Of a stretch of DNA of 64,000 bases, positions 43,871 to 57,900 are shown one piece after another; positions within the stretch are counted from its first letter, which is position 1, and each line of letters opens with the position of its first letter. The notes below the pieces were generated by a model. The model saw only the letters and a list, made by a program, of their open reading frames with translations. It made no database searches and was not told where the DNA came from. The position numbers and the translations under genes are program-made. Origin of the DNA: Salvator merianae (lineage: Eukaryota > Chordata > Lepidosauria > Squamata > Teiidae); contig QVOM02000023.1 in assembly GCA_003586115.2 (NCBI GenBank), positions 619,283 through 683,282 of the forward strand. The letters run 5' to 3'.

Positions 43871-46800
43871 TGCGCACACGGGGGGAATCAGGGAGGAAGG
43901 CGGCGGCGGGAGGGGGCTGCGCTGCGGGGGGGAATCAGCAGCGTCCCGGGGAGGGGCGCCGGGGTGCGAAGGGCCTGGGTCGCGGGAGCCCGGGCTTCCC
44001 GGGGTCCAGCAGCTGCGGAGCTGCTTCTCCTGCGCCCGGGCGGCCTGCGTGCCATGGCATGGGGGCCCGCGCGGCGTGCGTCTTGCCCGGGGCGTGACAG
44101 CTTGTGGGAGGCGAAGCGCCTGCTGAAGAAGGCGCAGCGAGGGATCCGGCAGCTTCACTGACGGGGCCGTCGTGCTCTTGCTCCGCAGGCGGTGCCCAGA
44201 TCCAGCTGGGCCGAGTCTCAGGACAGTGACCTGCTGGCTGCGCTGGAAGTGCTGCGCCGCCACGGCCTGCACGCCGTCCTGGAGGAATGGTTCCTGGAAG
44301 TACTGCAGAGCGACCTTCAGGCCAGCATCGCGCCAGAGTTCTGGAACGGCATCGCGCACTACGAGAACACGGCCGAGGAGCCGCAGGGCTTTCTCCTGCT
44401 GCTGGACGCGTTTTCACTGTTGCAGTGCCGCCTGGAGCCTTACTTGCACAGCGTGGACCTTCTGGAGGAATGGACCAGGACCGGCTTGCTGCTTGGCACG
44501 GGCTCTCAGGACCTGCGGGAAAAAGTCTCTACTATGCTCCGAGCAATCCTTTTCTTCACCACCACGAAGACCTTCCAGGAGATGGTCCAGCAGTTCTACA
44601 CACGCAGCTTCAAGATCTATATGAGGCAGCGGACGCAGAGTGGGGAGCGCATGGACAAAGGGGAGCGTGAGAACGAGCCGGAGAGTGAGGGGATGCGCGG
44701 AGAGCCAGGCGGTGTGGAGAGCCAGGGGCAGCGGTGTGCGGGCTGCAGCCGTAAGAAGGAGCGCTGCTGGTGCCCACGGGCCATGGAGCAGTTCCAGCAG
44801 CTCAGTGAGATCCTGTGGGTACCTAGGTCCAAGGTGGCCTCTGCTGCGAGCTTCTTGGGAGGCCGGCAGAGCCGTTGTCCACCCCAGGGATGCAGGGGCA
44901 AGGACTGTTAATAAGGGTAATATTTAAGGTGGTAGAGCTCAGTGCCCTTTGCGTGGAGCACCAGTCGGGTGGCCGAGAGGAGCGTTTGCTTCCGCTCAGA
45001 GGCACCCACGCCCTGCAAATGGAGCCAGAGGTGCTCTGCTGTCGGGAGACGGTTGGAGGCAGCTGAGGACAGGGCGGTCTTAGTGAGAGGGCCCCGTCTG
45101 GCTCCACCGGCCGCACATCTATCATGCGTTGGGATTTTGGGCCTCTTGTTCTGCATATGCTGCTGGCCTAACCATAATGCTCTTAGACGACGGTGCAGAA
45201 TTTTCATAAAACAACAAAGCACTTGCTGCAGTAACCCTAGAAGGGAAGTGAGGAGCATTTTTCCTGGCTTGCAGACTATGCTGAAGGTGATCTGCTAAAA
45301 GTCACCCAGGCTGAGAATGCATATTTATAGAGCAGCCTTTGGAGGACTGTGGGTGCATTCAGAATTTTGATGGCATTTCACTGATACAGTCCTGCTCTAC
45401 TGGTAGTGAATGGAGGTTCAGAGACTTTCTGCATGCCAGACAGTGCCTTTGACAAGTGTTTGATGCTTTTGGGTGCCCATGAGCAAAAAGATGCATTTTC
45501 TGCCAGTGTGAGTGTCGCAAGGCGGGAATATGCGCCTGTGTGGCCTTTGGAAAGTGGCCTCCACAGAAAGGAGGTTTTGGCTGCGGTTGGCGCAAGGGAG
45601 AAAGCATGGTGGAGTTTCAGCCATCAGGAGGACTCTGGCTAGGCAAGCTGGAGGGGCAGAAGGTACCCCTCATGGATCCATGAGGACTGGAGGGCAGAAC
45701 AAGGCCACTGAGGGCGTGGGAGGGAGAGGCCGGAGTTCGGTCAAGAAAACACAGACCTGCTCTGAGTCTGCACGCAAGGAAGTGTGCCGCTTAAAAGCTT
45801 ACTTTCAGCCGTCCTCAGCAAAACAGTAGTAGGTACGCTAAGACACGCAGGTAATATAGCGGAAAAAGAATTATAAAATAATTGTTTCAAGTTAAGGGAT
45901 TAAAAGGCACCTCCCCTCTACGGGGAAGGTAAGTGAGCGCATTTGGTTGTGGGTTTCGTTTGTGACCCCCCGGTCTTGCGGTTTTGCCTCTTCAGGCGTC
46001 GCCTCAGCCTGCTGGAGCGGGTCAGCGCCGACGCAGTCACCGGCATCTTGCACAGGATGATGGAGGAGCGGATGGAGTGGAGGTGCCGGGGGGAGTACGA
46101 GCGCTCCTTCCTGAACGAGTTCCAGGAGGTGAGCGAGCAGGAGGCCTTGTGCAGCGGGGGGGATGGCTGGGCAGCCAGGTGGGCCTTGTGACAGCTCAAA
46201 GAGCCGCAGCGGCGAGCTTGGAAGGGCCCCTTGCGTACTTGCTGAGGCCTCCTGTGCGGCAGGGAAGCTGGGCAGGCCCATTGGGGTTGGAAGAATTAGC
46301 CAGTGGGGGATGTTCTCTTCCCTCAGTTTTCCCCAGGACCCGGTAAGAAAGTGAACCTTTGTGTGCACTCATTGTGTGTCCCCATTAGAACTTGGGCGGA
46401 TATGCCCGCAAGGCTAAGCGGAGGCTCTTCTGCCTGGCTGAGGCGGTGAATTACTGTGTCCCGCTTCCCTCTTTAAGAGTAACGTTAGCACGTAACTGGA
46501 ACCGCAGAAGGGGCGCCAGGATAGTGCCAGGAAGGCCCCGGTCATGCTTTTGAAGGAAAGAGCATGACTGCCAGGAACATTCTGCAGAAGGAGGTGGTTG
46601 GCATTTCATTTCCCAAGGAACGAGGCCAGTTTGTTTCGCTTCGTATACTCACTGCCCTTCTCCCAGAATTGTACAATTAGACAGACGCAGAAATTAGGAA
46701 AAATTAGATATTAGGAAAAACTTCCTGACCGTAAGGGCAATCAGTCACTGGAACAGGTTGCCACAGGAGGTGGTGGGCTCTCCTTCACTAGAGATCTTCA

Positions 46801-49800
46801 AAGAAAGCCTGGACAGATATCTGTCTGGGATGGTTTAGTGAATCCTGCATTGAGCAGGGGGTTGGACTCGATGACCCTAGAGGTCCCTTCCAACTCTATG
46901 ATTCTATGAAATAACACGGAACGGGAAAAGAGGTGGAAAATCAGCAATTCTTGCCAGAAGCGAGAGCAGTTACGGAACTAGGAAGGCCTGGCCCAGGTGG
47001 CCGGTGGGCCCTAACGGTGCCGGGACCCTTCCCCTCTGTCCTCTGGCATGACAGGTTGGGTGGATGCCTGTCCTGGGTTCGTGGGCTGGCGGTGCCTCTG
47101 GGTCTGCAGCAGCTGTCCCCTGCCTTTCTCTTGCAGTGGATTGAGAAGGTGCTTGGCTGGCTCAGCAAGGTGTTTCTGCACGAAGGCAGCAGCTTACAGT
47201 CCAACCCAGAAGCCAACAGCACCTTAAAACGGTGGCGCTGCCACGTCCAGAGATTTTTCTACCGCCTCTATGCCAGCATGCGCATTGAAGAACTGTTCAG
47301 CATCATCCGAGGTGGGTATGGGGCTGTCCCCTGCCCTAGCCTCCTTTCATAGCCTCCTCCCCACATTTGTCTGTCCTAGGGTTCTGCAGTCTGAACCGGG
47401 CAGCCAATTGCTGCATGGTGGAAGAATGGAAAGACCAGAGGCCAGAAACATGCCCCAGTTTCTTGCCACGTTCAGGGGGTCATGGGAGGGAATTCTTCTG
47501 AAACTTCTCAGCGCAAAGAAACAGGCCAGAGTGCCTTTCTCTGACTGTTCCAAGGCTTACGAGAATCATTCAGGCAAAGTGCTGTGAAGGCTTGGAGTAC
47601 CCTTTATGGAGCATCTCCTCGTTGCTTCTGCATTAATGCTTCTGTTCCTGTCCTTCCTTTGGTGTTTCCGTATTGCTGAATTTTAAAGCATGTGCCGTGA
47701 ATGGTCGTAGGCGGCCACTCTGGGGCCTGCAGAGTCCCACAGGTAACCGGATTCAGACGTAAAGGGTGACCACCTGGCACACAGCCTACAAGAGGAGATA
47801 AAGCAATAAAACCCCAAGCACTTTCACCGGCGCTGGACCTTTGCTGTTGCTGCCATCCCTTTCGACCACGACACGTTCCTTAATCACCCGATGCCACAGG
47901 CGTGGGCATCCCGTCGCCTCTTCTCCCTCGTGGCCTGCTGCCAGCAGCCTCACGTGTCCGTCGGGCTCACGTCCTTCCCTGTCTTCTGCTGTATAGATTT
48001 CCCAGAGTCAAAGCCCGCCATAGAGGACCTCAAGTATTGCTTGGAGAGGACAAATCAACGGCAGCAGCTTCTGAGCTCCCTGAAGAGCGCTCTGGAAATG
48101 CGGCTGCTCCACCCTGGTAGGTGTTCTAACCCTCCACTCACTCTCAGCTGCTTTGGAGATCCGCTTGGCGCACCCGAAACTGCCTGGTGCTGCCTTTGGA
48201 ACTGATAAAGGGAGGCCTCTGTGCTCCCATAGGCTGAATTTGTGCAGCAGTGGTACGTTCGGTGGAAGACGGGGCTGCTGAGTGGCAACATGGAGATCCG
48301 TATTCAGAGGCTGGGGGCTTGGGGATGGGGAGCCTGTTGCTTCCTGCCCTGGCTGTGGGTGTTGACTATGGTGGATGCACTTTAGTTAAGGGGACTTCAT
48401 GTGAGGAATTCTAGGCAGGTGCAGGAAGTGGACAGGAGAGAGGCATAAAGTCCTTGATGAACCATCTCCTCGGTTTTCCTTAGCCACAGTTCCCAGTTTG
48501 TGCAGTTGAGGCAGTGGCTTGCCTCACAGGGCAGTTGCGAAGGTGCTGCGTATTAGGCAGTTTCTTCAGAAAGCCCTTGCAAGCGCGCCAAAGTTTGCTC
48601 GGCTTGAGCTTCCTTTTGGCGCATCATCAGCTGGCGTGAGTAGCTTGGAAGCAACCTGGTACCTCCACTGGCTCTGCAGGGACAGCGCCGATCTCTTCGC
48701 CTGGGACAACTTCCCTCCTCCTGCCTCTCGGGGACTCCACCACCAAGCAGGAACTCAGGCTTCCTCGTCGTCTAGTGCTTTTATTTTTGGAGCAAGGGGG
48801 CTTCTGGGCACTCCTGCTTTCTGGGAAGAATAAGAGGCCCTCCTTCTGCTTTCCATCCCTGCATTAGGGGTGAACACGTCAGACATCATTACACTCTATA
48901 TTTCGGCCATCAAAGCCCTGCGGGAACTGGACCCTTCAATGGTAATCCTGGAGGTGGCCTGCGAGCCCATCAGGAAGTATCTGAGGTAAGATACTTGAAC
49001 TGCAGGTGAACACGGCCTACTTGGCTGTGGGGAGTTCTGCCACAGCTCTCTTTCCTTCCAGGTGATCTGCCATCTTCTCTGAGCAGCAGAGAGAAGATAC
49101 CTTGCAGAACAGTGTGATGAGAGGAGTTTTGACTGATTGCCCGCCCTTCACCCCATTGTTGTGGCACAGGAAATAGAGAGGAGGGCAGTAGGGTGTTCCT
49201 GAGGGGGGCAGAAAGAGTGGGCAATGAGAGCACCGGGTTCAGCATGTATCCCTCGCTCTTAGCTGCATGTGTGTGTGTCCCTTGGGTCAGCCAGGTGGCT
49301 GCCCAGGATCTCCTTGCAGGAAGGCTGAGGATTCTTCCCGGCTCCCTCCCAGAACGAGCGCGTTTCCTCCTCCCTGGCAACAGAGTGGTGTCTGGCACTG
49401 AGCATCTAGTGTTGCGGGCAGTGCCAGTTTAAGCCAGCAGCCCTTGTCTCTTTCTGATAGGACCAGAGAAGATACGGTGCGGCAGATTGTGGCTGGTCTG
49501 ACAGGTGACGCCGAAGGATCTGGGGACCTGGCAAATGAGCTCTCCAAAGCTGATCCGGTGACCCTAGAGAACGGCCAGGAGAGCGACGATGATGTCTCGG
49601 AACCGGAGGACTGGGTGCCGGACCCGGTTGACGCGGGCCCAGGTTTGTGTGCCCTGCCGGCAGAGTCTCTGGAGGAAGGAGGGCAGATGCCTCCAGGGCT
49701 GATGCCAGGTTGCGTTTGCAGTTGTCTCCTTTTCTTTCCCAGGTTACGACAGCAACAAAGGGAGGGTTCTGTCTTTGAGCAAATCTGCAATTTTATATCC

Positions 49801-52800
49801 AGTGCAGGATTCACCACAGCTGAAAATCGTCATTTTTGAAAAAGCTTTTAGTTCTTGTATCTACAGAAAACTATTTGCAAAACAGTTCTGTTTAATTTAT
49901 TTGGGTTTTTTACCACGTTATTACAGCTGTCTCAAACCTCCATCAACAGAAGGGCTAGAAAAATTTCAGGGTTTGACTGAATGTACTGGATGAATTTCTG
50001 AAGATGTTTATTTGAAACTCTAAGCTAGTAAAAGGCAGTTCAAGCTCTGGGCACCATTCAGTCCCCTCAGCCCTAAACAAGTAGCCTCCTGTGGAGTTCA
50101 GCTCCTCCCAAGGGACCACTAGAAGCCCTGAGAACATTTTCATAGTTTATTTGGATTTCCGCCCTTAGTTTTGCCTTGGCGTAGAATTTAAGTTAACTTG
50201 CATGTTTGTATTTATTGCTTGCTTGCATTTATGTTCACCCTGAGATTGCTTACTTGTGAGTAGTACAGTGGAAACAAGGGGGGCACAGGGCATCACTTTG
50301 GTAACACCTTGTGGCCCTGATGATTTCAATCTCTTGGCAACCCTCTTGTGCCCCCCCACCTGCCCGGTAGCCCCTTTCCCTGTCTGCTGAGGGTCTCCTT
50401 GTCCTGTCAGGAAAGTCAAGTTCCAAGCGCCGCTCCTCTGACATCATCAGTCTGCTGGTGAGCATCTACGGTAGCAAAGACCTGTTCATCAACGAGTACC
50501 GCACACTCCTGGCTGACCGGCTGCTGCACCAGTTCAACTACAGTGCAGAGAGGTGAGGTCTGGCTGCTGCTTGTGGACGCTGCACATAAGGCTGCTTTTT
50601 ACAATTTTAATATCTGTAGGTTTTATGTATGTTTTTACTGCAGAAAAACTGCATAGGATTTTGGTCTCCAGTGCTGAAATGTTTGTGAGCACCAGAAACT
50701 GGCGCTTTTTGCACAGTTTTTTTGGTTGGGGCAGGGGGTGTCGAAATGCTGACTGTGGTCCGTTCAGCGTTCTGGCACTTTCTACAGTTCTGTGTTGCAG
50801 GTGCCGCTGCCTCTGGCGTTTCTGTTCCAAAGCCTGGTGGTCATGGCAGAAAATGCCCTCTTTCTGCGTCCTGCCCCATAGACGTCATCCAGGGGCAGGA
50901 TCCCCAAGAGGGCCTCCCAGGACCGGGGAGGGATGCATTTCCTAGGGGCCCTCTCTTTCCCTGCCCCAAGCCACTGCGAGGTATGTTCTCATATTTGCTT
51001 CAGTTCCCTTGGGAGTTAAACAAGGTCCTTTTTTCTGCCGATGCCAGGGAAATCCGAAATGTGGAACTCCTTAAGCTGCGCTTCGGAGAGGCCCAGATGC
51101 ATTACTGCGAGGTTATGTTAAAAGTAAGCAGCTGGAATTTGGCTCATGGGGCGATGCTTGCCACGAACCCTTGGGCAGGGCAGGATCCCCCAGTCCCTTC
51201 ACGGAGGGCAGGGGGCCTGTGCTGAGGAGGTGTGTGTCAGCAAGCGCTTGCCCTTCCAGGACATGGCAGACTCCCGGCGCATCAACGCCAACATCCATGA
51301 CGAAGAGCAGAAGCTCCCTGAAGAGGAGAGGCCCCCGTTCAGCCTTGTTGCTGTCATCCTGTCCAGTGAGTTCTGGCCCCCACTGAAGGAGGAGAAGTTG
51401 GAGCTTCCTGAGCAAATCAAGGACGCCATGGAGGCCTACTCCAAGAAGTACGAGAAGCTGAAGGTTAGCGAGCATGGCAGTCCCATGGCGTGCGTGCCAC
51501 TCCGGAAGGGGCTTTGGGCATGGATAGCAGGGAGTGGGAGGGGACGACAGTGGCCAGGCTCAGCACCTCACTTGTGCAGCCCTTTTTCAGCTTGCTCAGG
51601 CCCATCCCGCAGATGCTTTGTTTGGCACTCAGCCCTCTGTGCCCTTATTTGTGCCCCTTCCGGGCTGCTGCTCTGTGACCCTGGCTGGCTGGTTGGCTGA
51701 GCTCCCCTCTGTCTGATCCTCCCAGGCTATGAGGACTTTGAACTGGAAGCATCACCTGGGCTTGGTCTACCTGGATGTGGAACTAGCAGACCGCACCCTC
51801 TCCCTCTCCGTATCACCAGTCCATGCGGCTGTGATCCTGCATTTCCAAACCAGAGGTGGGTCCGCTGGGCCCCCTAGTGGCCCCGGCCGTGTGCTGCTGC
51901 CCTCTGCTGGGAAGAAGTCCTTGCAGCCTCGCTGGCCCCGGGAAGGAAAGAGTTGTCCGAGCAGGGCACAGTGGCACAAGCAGTCCCAGTGAAGGAAATG
52001 CCCATTCCAGAACGAGGTTCCTTTTTCCTCAGTTCCAAACTCTGGCAGACTACAAAGCCCTTGCCAGATCCACAGCATTAGCTGTGAAGTTATGGCTTTG
52101 AACTGATGCCTTTTAGACCCAGGGTGATGGGCCAGGGGGCTTATAAAGCAACACACACAATTCCAGTGCAAATGTGGGGTGGGGACCCCAAATGTTTTGA
52201 AGGAGTTTGCTCCAGGTGACCTTGGTCGCACCTGACAAGGCTCGGGGCTAGAAGGAAGGGGAGTGGGGCTATCAGCTTCTTGTGGCCATAGAGCCTGGAG
52301 TGGAGCGGAGTGAGGCCGGGTGGGGTGAGACGAGGCAGGGCAGGGCAGGGCAGGGCAGGGCGAGTGCTCTGCTCCCTTCCCACACCTTGTAAAGTATCTC
52401 TGGGTGCATTGGGGCGTCTCCTTCCTATCTCGTTCCTTTTCAGGCACCTGGACCCTTGAGGAATTGAGTGAAGTGCTGAAGGTGCCGGCAGCCTCCCTCC
52501 GGCGCAAGATGACCCTGTGGCTGCAGCAGGGGGTGTTGCGGGAGGAGCCCCCAGGCACGTTCACTGTGGTGGAGGAGGAACAAAAGGACCGAGTGGAGAA
52601 AGTGGTCCTGATGGACAGCGATGAGGAGGGCGACTCGGCCATGGCATCCCAAGCCGATCAGAAGGAGGGGGAGCTGCAGGTGCTGTTTTGGGACCCCAAA
52701 CCCATTGGGGGGGGGGGGAATTATCTTGTTGAATCATCAGAACCCAGCAGGGGAATGGGAAGCTCACTGGAGCCGGAGAGGCTGCTGTTCCTTTGGCTGA

Positions 52801-54666
52801 CAGCTGCCTGTGATACGTTTTATTTATTTAAAATACTTATGTACCGCTTTCCGTTAAAATATAATTTCAAAGTGTCTTTCAAAACACAGAGAATAAAACA
52901 ACTAAAATCATAGCCGTTATATAAAAACTGGGGGGAAGGAAATAAACAGCCACTCTGGAAAGCCCTGAGTAAAGGTGCAGTCTAGTGTTAGTGTCTCTTC
53001 CAGATTTTGGCTGGAGAGAAATGAGAAAAAGGGAAGAAAACCTGTAAGTGTTGAGGACTGAGTTGTTTTCTGGCTTGCTTTCTTGATGAGCAAATTGGTC
53101 CTAAACGGAAATGCCAGAGCAAATCAGATTTGAATGACTCTTGCTTATCATCCTATGTCGGTTTTGAAAGGTTCAGTTCACCTGCGTGAGGCAGGAGACT
53201 TTTTGTAAAATTGTGAGAGGAAAATGAAATCCTCCTGCTTCACGGGCAAAGTGCTCCTTAATTGGTATGAGCCAGGATACTCAAATTTGTATGCATTTGA
53301 GGAGCTTGAGCTACAGAATGAACCAGGGAGTTTTTCTTGTAAAAAAAGAAAACTTCTATGTGCTGAACTAGAATTATTAACTTGTGAAGCAATGACTGAC
53401 CAGAGTCAGTGTGTGAGAGCGAATTGCTCAAGAATTGCTTGCTTTATTCAGCATACATCCGATATATATATAGCTCAAGCAGCTACCTCTTATCATAACT
53501 ACTAACAACAATAGTGGCTTCAAAGCACTGATAAGCATATGTTTGTAATACACAGCATTGCCTCTCCTACAGCTGGCTTCACACCCCCGGATCTTTTCCC
53601 AGGCTCTACTGGAGCTGGGAAGATTTCTGTTATTCAAGGTTTTATTTACCTGGGTCACGGAGAATCAATCCAGTTCCTGAGATGGTCTGCCTATCTCTGG
53701 CAAGATCAACCCTACAAACTTGCCCATTTGAACAATCCTGTTAGAACAAAACATTCCAATTGCTGGGGTTAGAAATATCTTTCCAAATTTAGCCCTTGTA
53801 ACTTGCATCTTTGAAAGGCATGCGGTCAAAAGGGAGCATGAAATTCACAGTTTCTTGTTGATAACAGTACTTGGACTGATCTGATAGTGAATGGTGGTAA
53901 TCCAAATACTACCTTCCTATTTGCATCATTTCAGTGATTGTAATCCTGGCCTTCACCTTGGCCAAGGTGTGTCCTGAACCAGAAAGTGGTGCAGGAAGGA
54001 GGGTGCTAAAAGCAAACTTCCAGCTAAATTTGTGTGAACAACCATCCAGACCTGTTTGGATGACTGTGAAGGGATCCGGACTGCTAGATGCTTCATCCAG
54101 CAATCTTGGGCACTCGTGGCACCCAGGGGCCCTTAAGAACAGGTGAACATGGGGAAAACCACAAGAGAATGCACCTGTTCTTTAACTGTGCTGACACCTC
54201 CACTCTTTCCCCATCTGTTTGCAGAGACCATGATCCGTAGAGTCCATCAGCCTGTGACTCAGCTAGGGTCCAGCCCCTTCCATCCAGGAGGGGGACAGTG
54301 GACTCAGGGGCTGGGGCCGGCAGTCAAGACACCCACTCCTGGCAGCAGAATGTTACAACTTGCCCTTTGTGGCTTCAGTTCTGAGGTGTCTGAAGGCAGC
54401 TTTGCTCCTCTGAGAGGCCGTGTGAGCTTTGCTTTTGCTTCTTCCCTGCGCAGGTCTTCTGGACATACATCCAAGCCATGCTGACCAACCTGGAGAGCCT
54501 GTCTCTCGAGCGCATCCACAGCATGCTGAGGATCTTCATGATGACTGGTCCCATGGTGACAGAGATTGATATCCAGGAGTTGCAGGGCTTCCTCCAGAAG
54601 AAGGTGCGAGACCAGCAGCTCATCTACTCTGGTGGGGTTTACCGACTGCCGAAAAGCTGCAACTGA
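43801..54666 (+). CDS. ANAPC2: Anaphase-promoting complex subunit 2
   Basis: Cullin-like scaffold of the APC/C ubiquitin ligase; with the RING subunit APC11 it forms the catalytic core. Thirteen exons: 43801-43869, 44189-44814, 45996-46128, 47137-47311, 47997-48116, 48868-48985, 49461-49642, 50411-50552, 51048-51123, 51260-51463, 51726-51855, 52444-52679, 54454-54666; phases agree, 807 aa (human 822). Seen: TGLVPPAALGL in exon 1; N-terminal cullin repeats; Cys cluster CAGC-x6-CWC (206-218), which I recall as a zinc-binding site in recent APC/C structures; acidic DDDVSEPEDWVPDPVD loop; cullin homology block with SIYGSKDLFINEYRTLLADR; WHB domain at the end (738-807; DQQLIYSGGVYRLPK). Exon 2 ends at ATCCT|GTGGGT; a competing GT four bases on would break the frame. 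Intron 2 and intron 12 carry repeats. Confidence 0.97.
46685..46912 (+). repeat. CR1 3'-end fragment (copy 3)
   Basis: From TTAGGAAAAACTTCCTGACC through GGAACAGGTTGCCACAGGAG and GTTGGACTCGATGACCCTAG to ACTCTATGATTCTATGAAA. Corresponds to the last 230 bases of copies 1 and 2. Lies in ANAPC2 intron 3. Confidence 0.9.
52334..52362 (+). repeat. GGCAG pentamer repeat
   Basis: Six units of GGCAG/GGGCA in tandem within ANAPC2 intron 11, preceded by a degenerate GGAGTGGAGCGGAGTGAGG stretch. Confidence 0.85.
52817..52985 (+). repeat. TTTATTTA-headed short interspersed repeat
   Basis: TTTTATTTATTTAAAATACT, then ATGTACCGCTTTCCG, AAAGTGTCTTTCAAAACACA and AATAAAACAACTAAAATC. The ACCGCTTT element links it to the family at 10168 and 11786. 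In ANAPC2 intron 12. Confidence 0.5.
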
Positions 54667-54878
54667 TCTTTCTTCCAGGCACCTTTCCCTTGGCAGTCGG
54701 TTCTTCCTGGTTCTGAGTGGGGGAGGAAGTGACGGCAGCATGTTCCTGCTGCACAAAGCCCTTGGTAACATTGGGACCCTTCCTTGGAGATGGTCACATG
54801 GCCTGTCCTTGCCTGGTCTTCCTTGGCCTTACCTGGCTGTGAAAATGCAGAGGCTTTGGGGCTGTTGCCCTTGTTCCT

Positions 54879-54884
54879 AATAAA
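54879..54884 (+). promoter_or_regulatory. ANAPC2 polyadenylation signal AATAAA
   Basis: AATAAA 213 bases past the stop codon, followed by a GT-rich stretch (GCGCCTTGTACCATGGTGTG). Confidence 0.85.
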
Positions 54885-54959
54885 ATGACTTGCGCCTTGT
54901 ACCATGGTGTGCTTTGTGCCTAGAATTTGTTGCCTTGAACACTTGAACAAGATGGAACC

Positions 54960-57900
54960 AGGCTGCTGGCGCTTAATATTAAAGAGGTCGCAGAGCAGCT
55001 TTCAAACTGATCCCTGGGGGAAAGGTGACAGGAGCTGGGCAGCATCCAGTTTGTGAAAGTGCACAGTTGGGTGAGGAGAATGGGAAACTAGCCAATAGTA
55101 TTCAAGCAAAAAGATACAAGAGGCAGTTTATGATTGCACATGTTCCTAAAGGGCAGAACTTTCAACAGAAGAGTGCATACAAATGCCTGTATGCAAATGC
55201 CAGAAGCCTCCGAGCCAAAATAGGGGAGCTGGAATGCTTAGCGATGGATAAAAATATTAATATTATTGGCATTACTGAAACCTGGTGGACTGGTGAAAAC
55301 CAATGGGATACAGTGATCCCAGGTTACAAACTGGACAGGAAAGACAGGAAAGGGCAAATTGGAGGTGGTGTAGCCCTATACATTAAGGAAGAGATAGAAT
55401 CTTATGAACTGGAATTTCCAGGTGAATCAGAGCCCATCCATAGAAGCATTGTAGGTAACTGTACCGGGTCAGAAAACAAGTTTAACGTTAGGGAGATGCT
55501 ATTGCCCTCCCAACCAAACTCATGAAGGAGACCAGCATTTGGAAAATGAGGTCAAGGAGGCATCAAAAAAGGAAAGAGTAGTTATAATGGGAGACTTCAA
55601 CTATCCCTACATAGACTGGATGAACTCTTATTCAACTCATGAGAGAGAGATAAAATTTGACGTACTAAAAGATTGTTCTCTTGAGCAGCTGGTTGTGGAA
55701 CCAACCAGGGGAAAGGGAATCCTGGACTTCATCCTAAGTAATACACAGGATCTACTACAAAATGTAACTGTAACAGATCCAGTAGGGAACAGTGATCACA
55801 ATGTGATAACCTTCAGTTTAAATACAGATAGTAAGTTGTCCACAAAATCAAACACAGAGACCTTAAACTTTCATAAGGGAAATTTACCCAAAATGAGAAA
55901 GCTGGTAAAAAGGAAACTGAAAGGGAAAATCGGAAAAGTTCATTCATTCCAAAATGCAGGGAAACTACTTAAAAATACTTTAATGGAGGCTCAATTAGAA
56001 TGCATAACTAAAAGAAGGAAGGGGACTGCCAAGTCTAAGAGGACTCCAGTGTGACTTACAAATGCAGTATGGGAAGTCATTACAAGCAAAGAAAGATAAT
56101 TCAGAAAACGGAAGGCTTGTCCTAATGAGAACAGGAAAGAACACAAACTCTGGCAGAACAAATGCAAGGCAGCAATTAGGAATGCTAAGAAGAATTTTGA
56201 GGAGCACATTGCTAGGAACATCAACAGAAATAACAATAATTTCTTTAAGTATATCAGAATGAGGAATCCAACCAGAAAAGCAGTTGGACCACTAGATCAT
56301 AATGGACAGAAGGGGGTAATTAGAGAGGATATGGAGATTGCAGAAAGGCTAAATGAATTCTTTGCTTCTGTTTTTACTGAGGAAGATAGAGGGCATATGT
56401 TGGCCGCTGAGCCAATCTTCAGGAGGGAGTCAAAAGAATTAAATCAGATGGAGATAACCAAGGAGGAGATTCTTGCATGTCTTAATAAAATAAATGCTAA
56501 CAAATCACCAGAACTAGATGGCATTCATCCGAGAGTTCTTCAAGAACTTAAATGTGAAATTGCTGAGCTTCTAGCCAAAATATATAATCTTTCCCTAAAA
56601 TCAGGTTCTGTGCCTGAAGACTGGAGGGTAGCAAATGTGACACCAATCTTCAAAAATGGATCCAGGGGTGATCCAGGAAATTACAGACCAATCAGCTTAA
56701 CATCAGTTCCAGGTAAAGCGATGGAAACAATAATTAAGGATAAAATTACTAAACACATACAGGAGCAAGCTTTGCTGAAAGAAAATCAGCATGGCTTCTG
56801 CAAAGGTAAATCATGCCTTACAAACTTGTTAGGATTCTTCGGAAGTGTTAATAAACATGTGGATAAAGGTGACCCAGTTGACATTGTCAAAAGCTTTCTG
56901 AAAGCCCAGATAGACAAAGTCCCTCATCAAAGACTTCTGAATAAACTTAGCAGTCACGGAATAAGAGGACAGGTCCTGTCCTGGATTGGTAGCTGGCTTA
57001 AGGACAGGAAACAGAGAGTAGGAATAAATGGTCAGTTCTCAGAGTGGAAAGAGGTGAGAAGTGGGGTCCTGCAAAATTCAGTACTAGGACCCCTGCTTTT
57101 TAATTTATTCATAAATGATCTAGACACAGGGGTAAATAGTGAGCTAGCAAAGTTTACTAAACTGTTCAGGGTAGTAAAAACTGAAAGCGATTGTAAAGAG
57201 CTCCAGGGGGATCTCTTGACATTGGGTGAGTGGGCAACGAAGTGGCAAATGCACTTCAATCTTAGCAAGTGCAAAGTGATGCAGATCGGGGCAAAGAACC
57301 CCAGTTACCCCTAAAAACTGATGGGAGCCAAGCTTTCTGTGGCAGACTGGGAAAAGGATCTCAGAGTTCTGGTCAACAGCTCAGCGAAGGTGTTGACCCG
57401 GTGTGCAGCAGCAGTGAAAAAGGCAAATTCAATGCTAGGGGTAATTAGGAAGGGAACAGAAACCAAGTTGGCAAGTGTCATTGTGCCTCTTTATAAATCT
57501 ATGGTGAGACCACACTTGGAACATTGTGTACAATTCTGGTCCCCTCACCTTAGAAAGGATATTGTGGAATTGGAGAAGGTGCAGAAAAGGGCAACCAGAA
57601 TGATCAAGGAGCTGGAACACCTTCCTTACGAAATCAGGCTGCAATGTCTTGGCCTCTTCAGCCTTGAAAAGTGGCGTTTAAGAGGAGACCTGATTGAAGT
57701 ATATAAAATCATGCACGGCATGGATAAGGTGGATTGAGAAAAATTCTTTGTTACACAATACTAGAACCAGCAGGCACTCCATGAAGCTGATGGGTAGGAG
57801 TTAGGACCAACAAGGGGAAGGTTAGGTTTTTCACCCAGAGGGTCATTGGTCTATGGAATTTACTACCAGAAGAGATGGTGACAGCAACCAACTTGGATGG

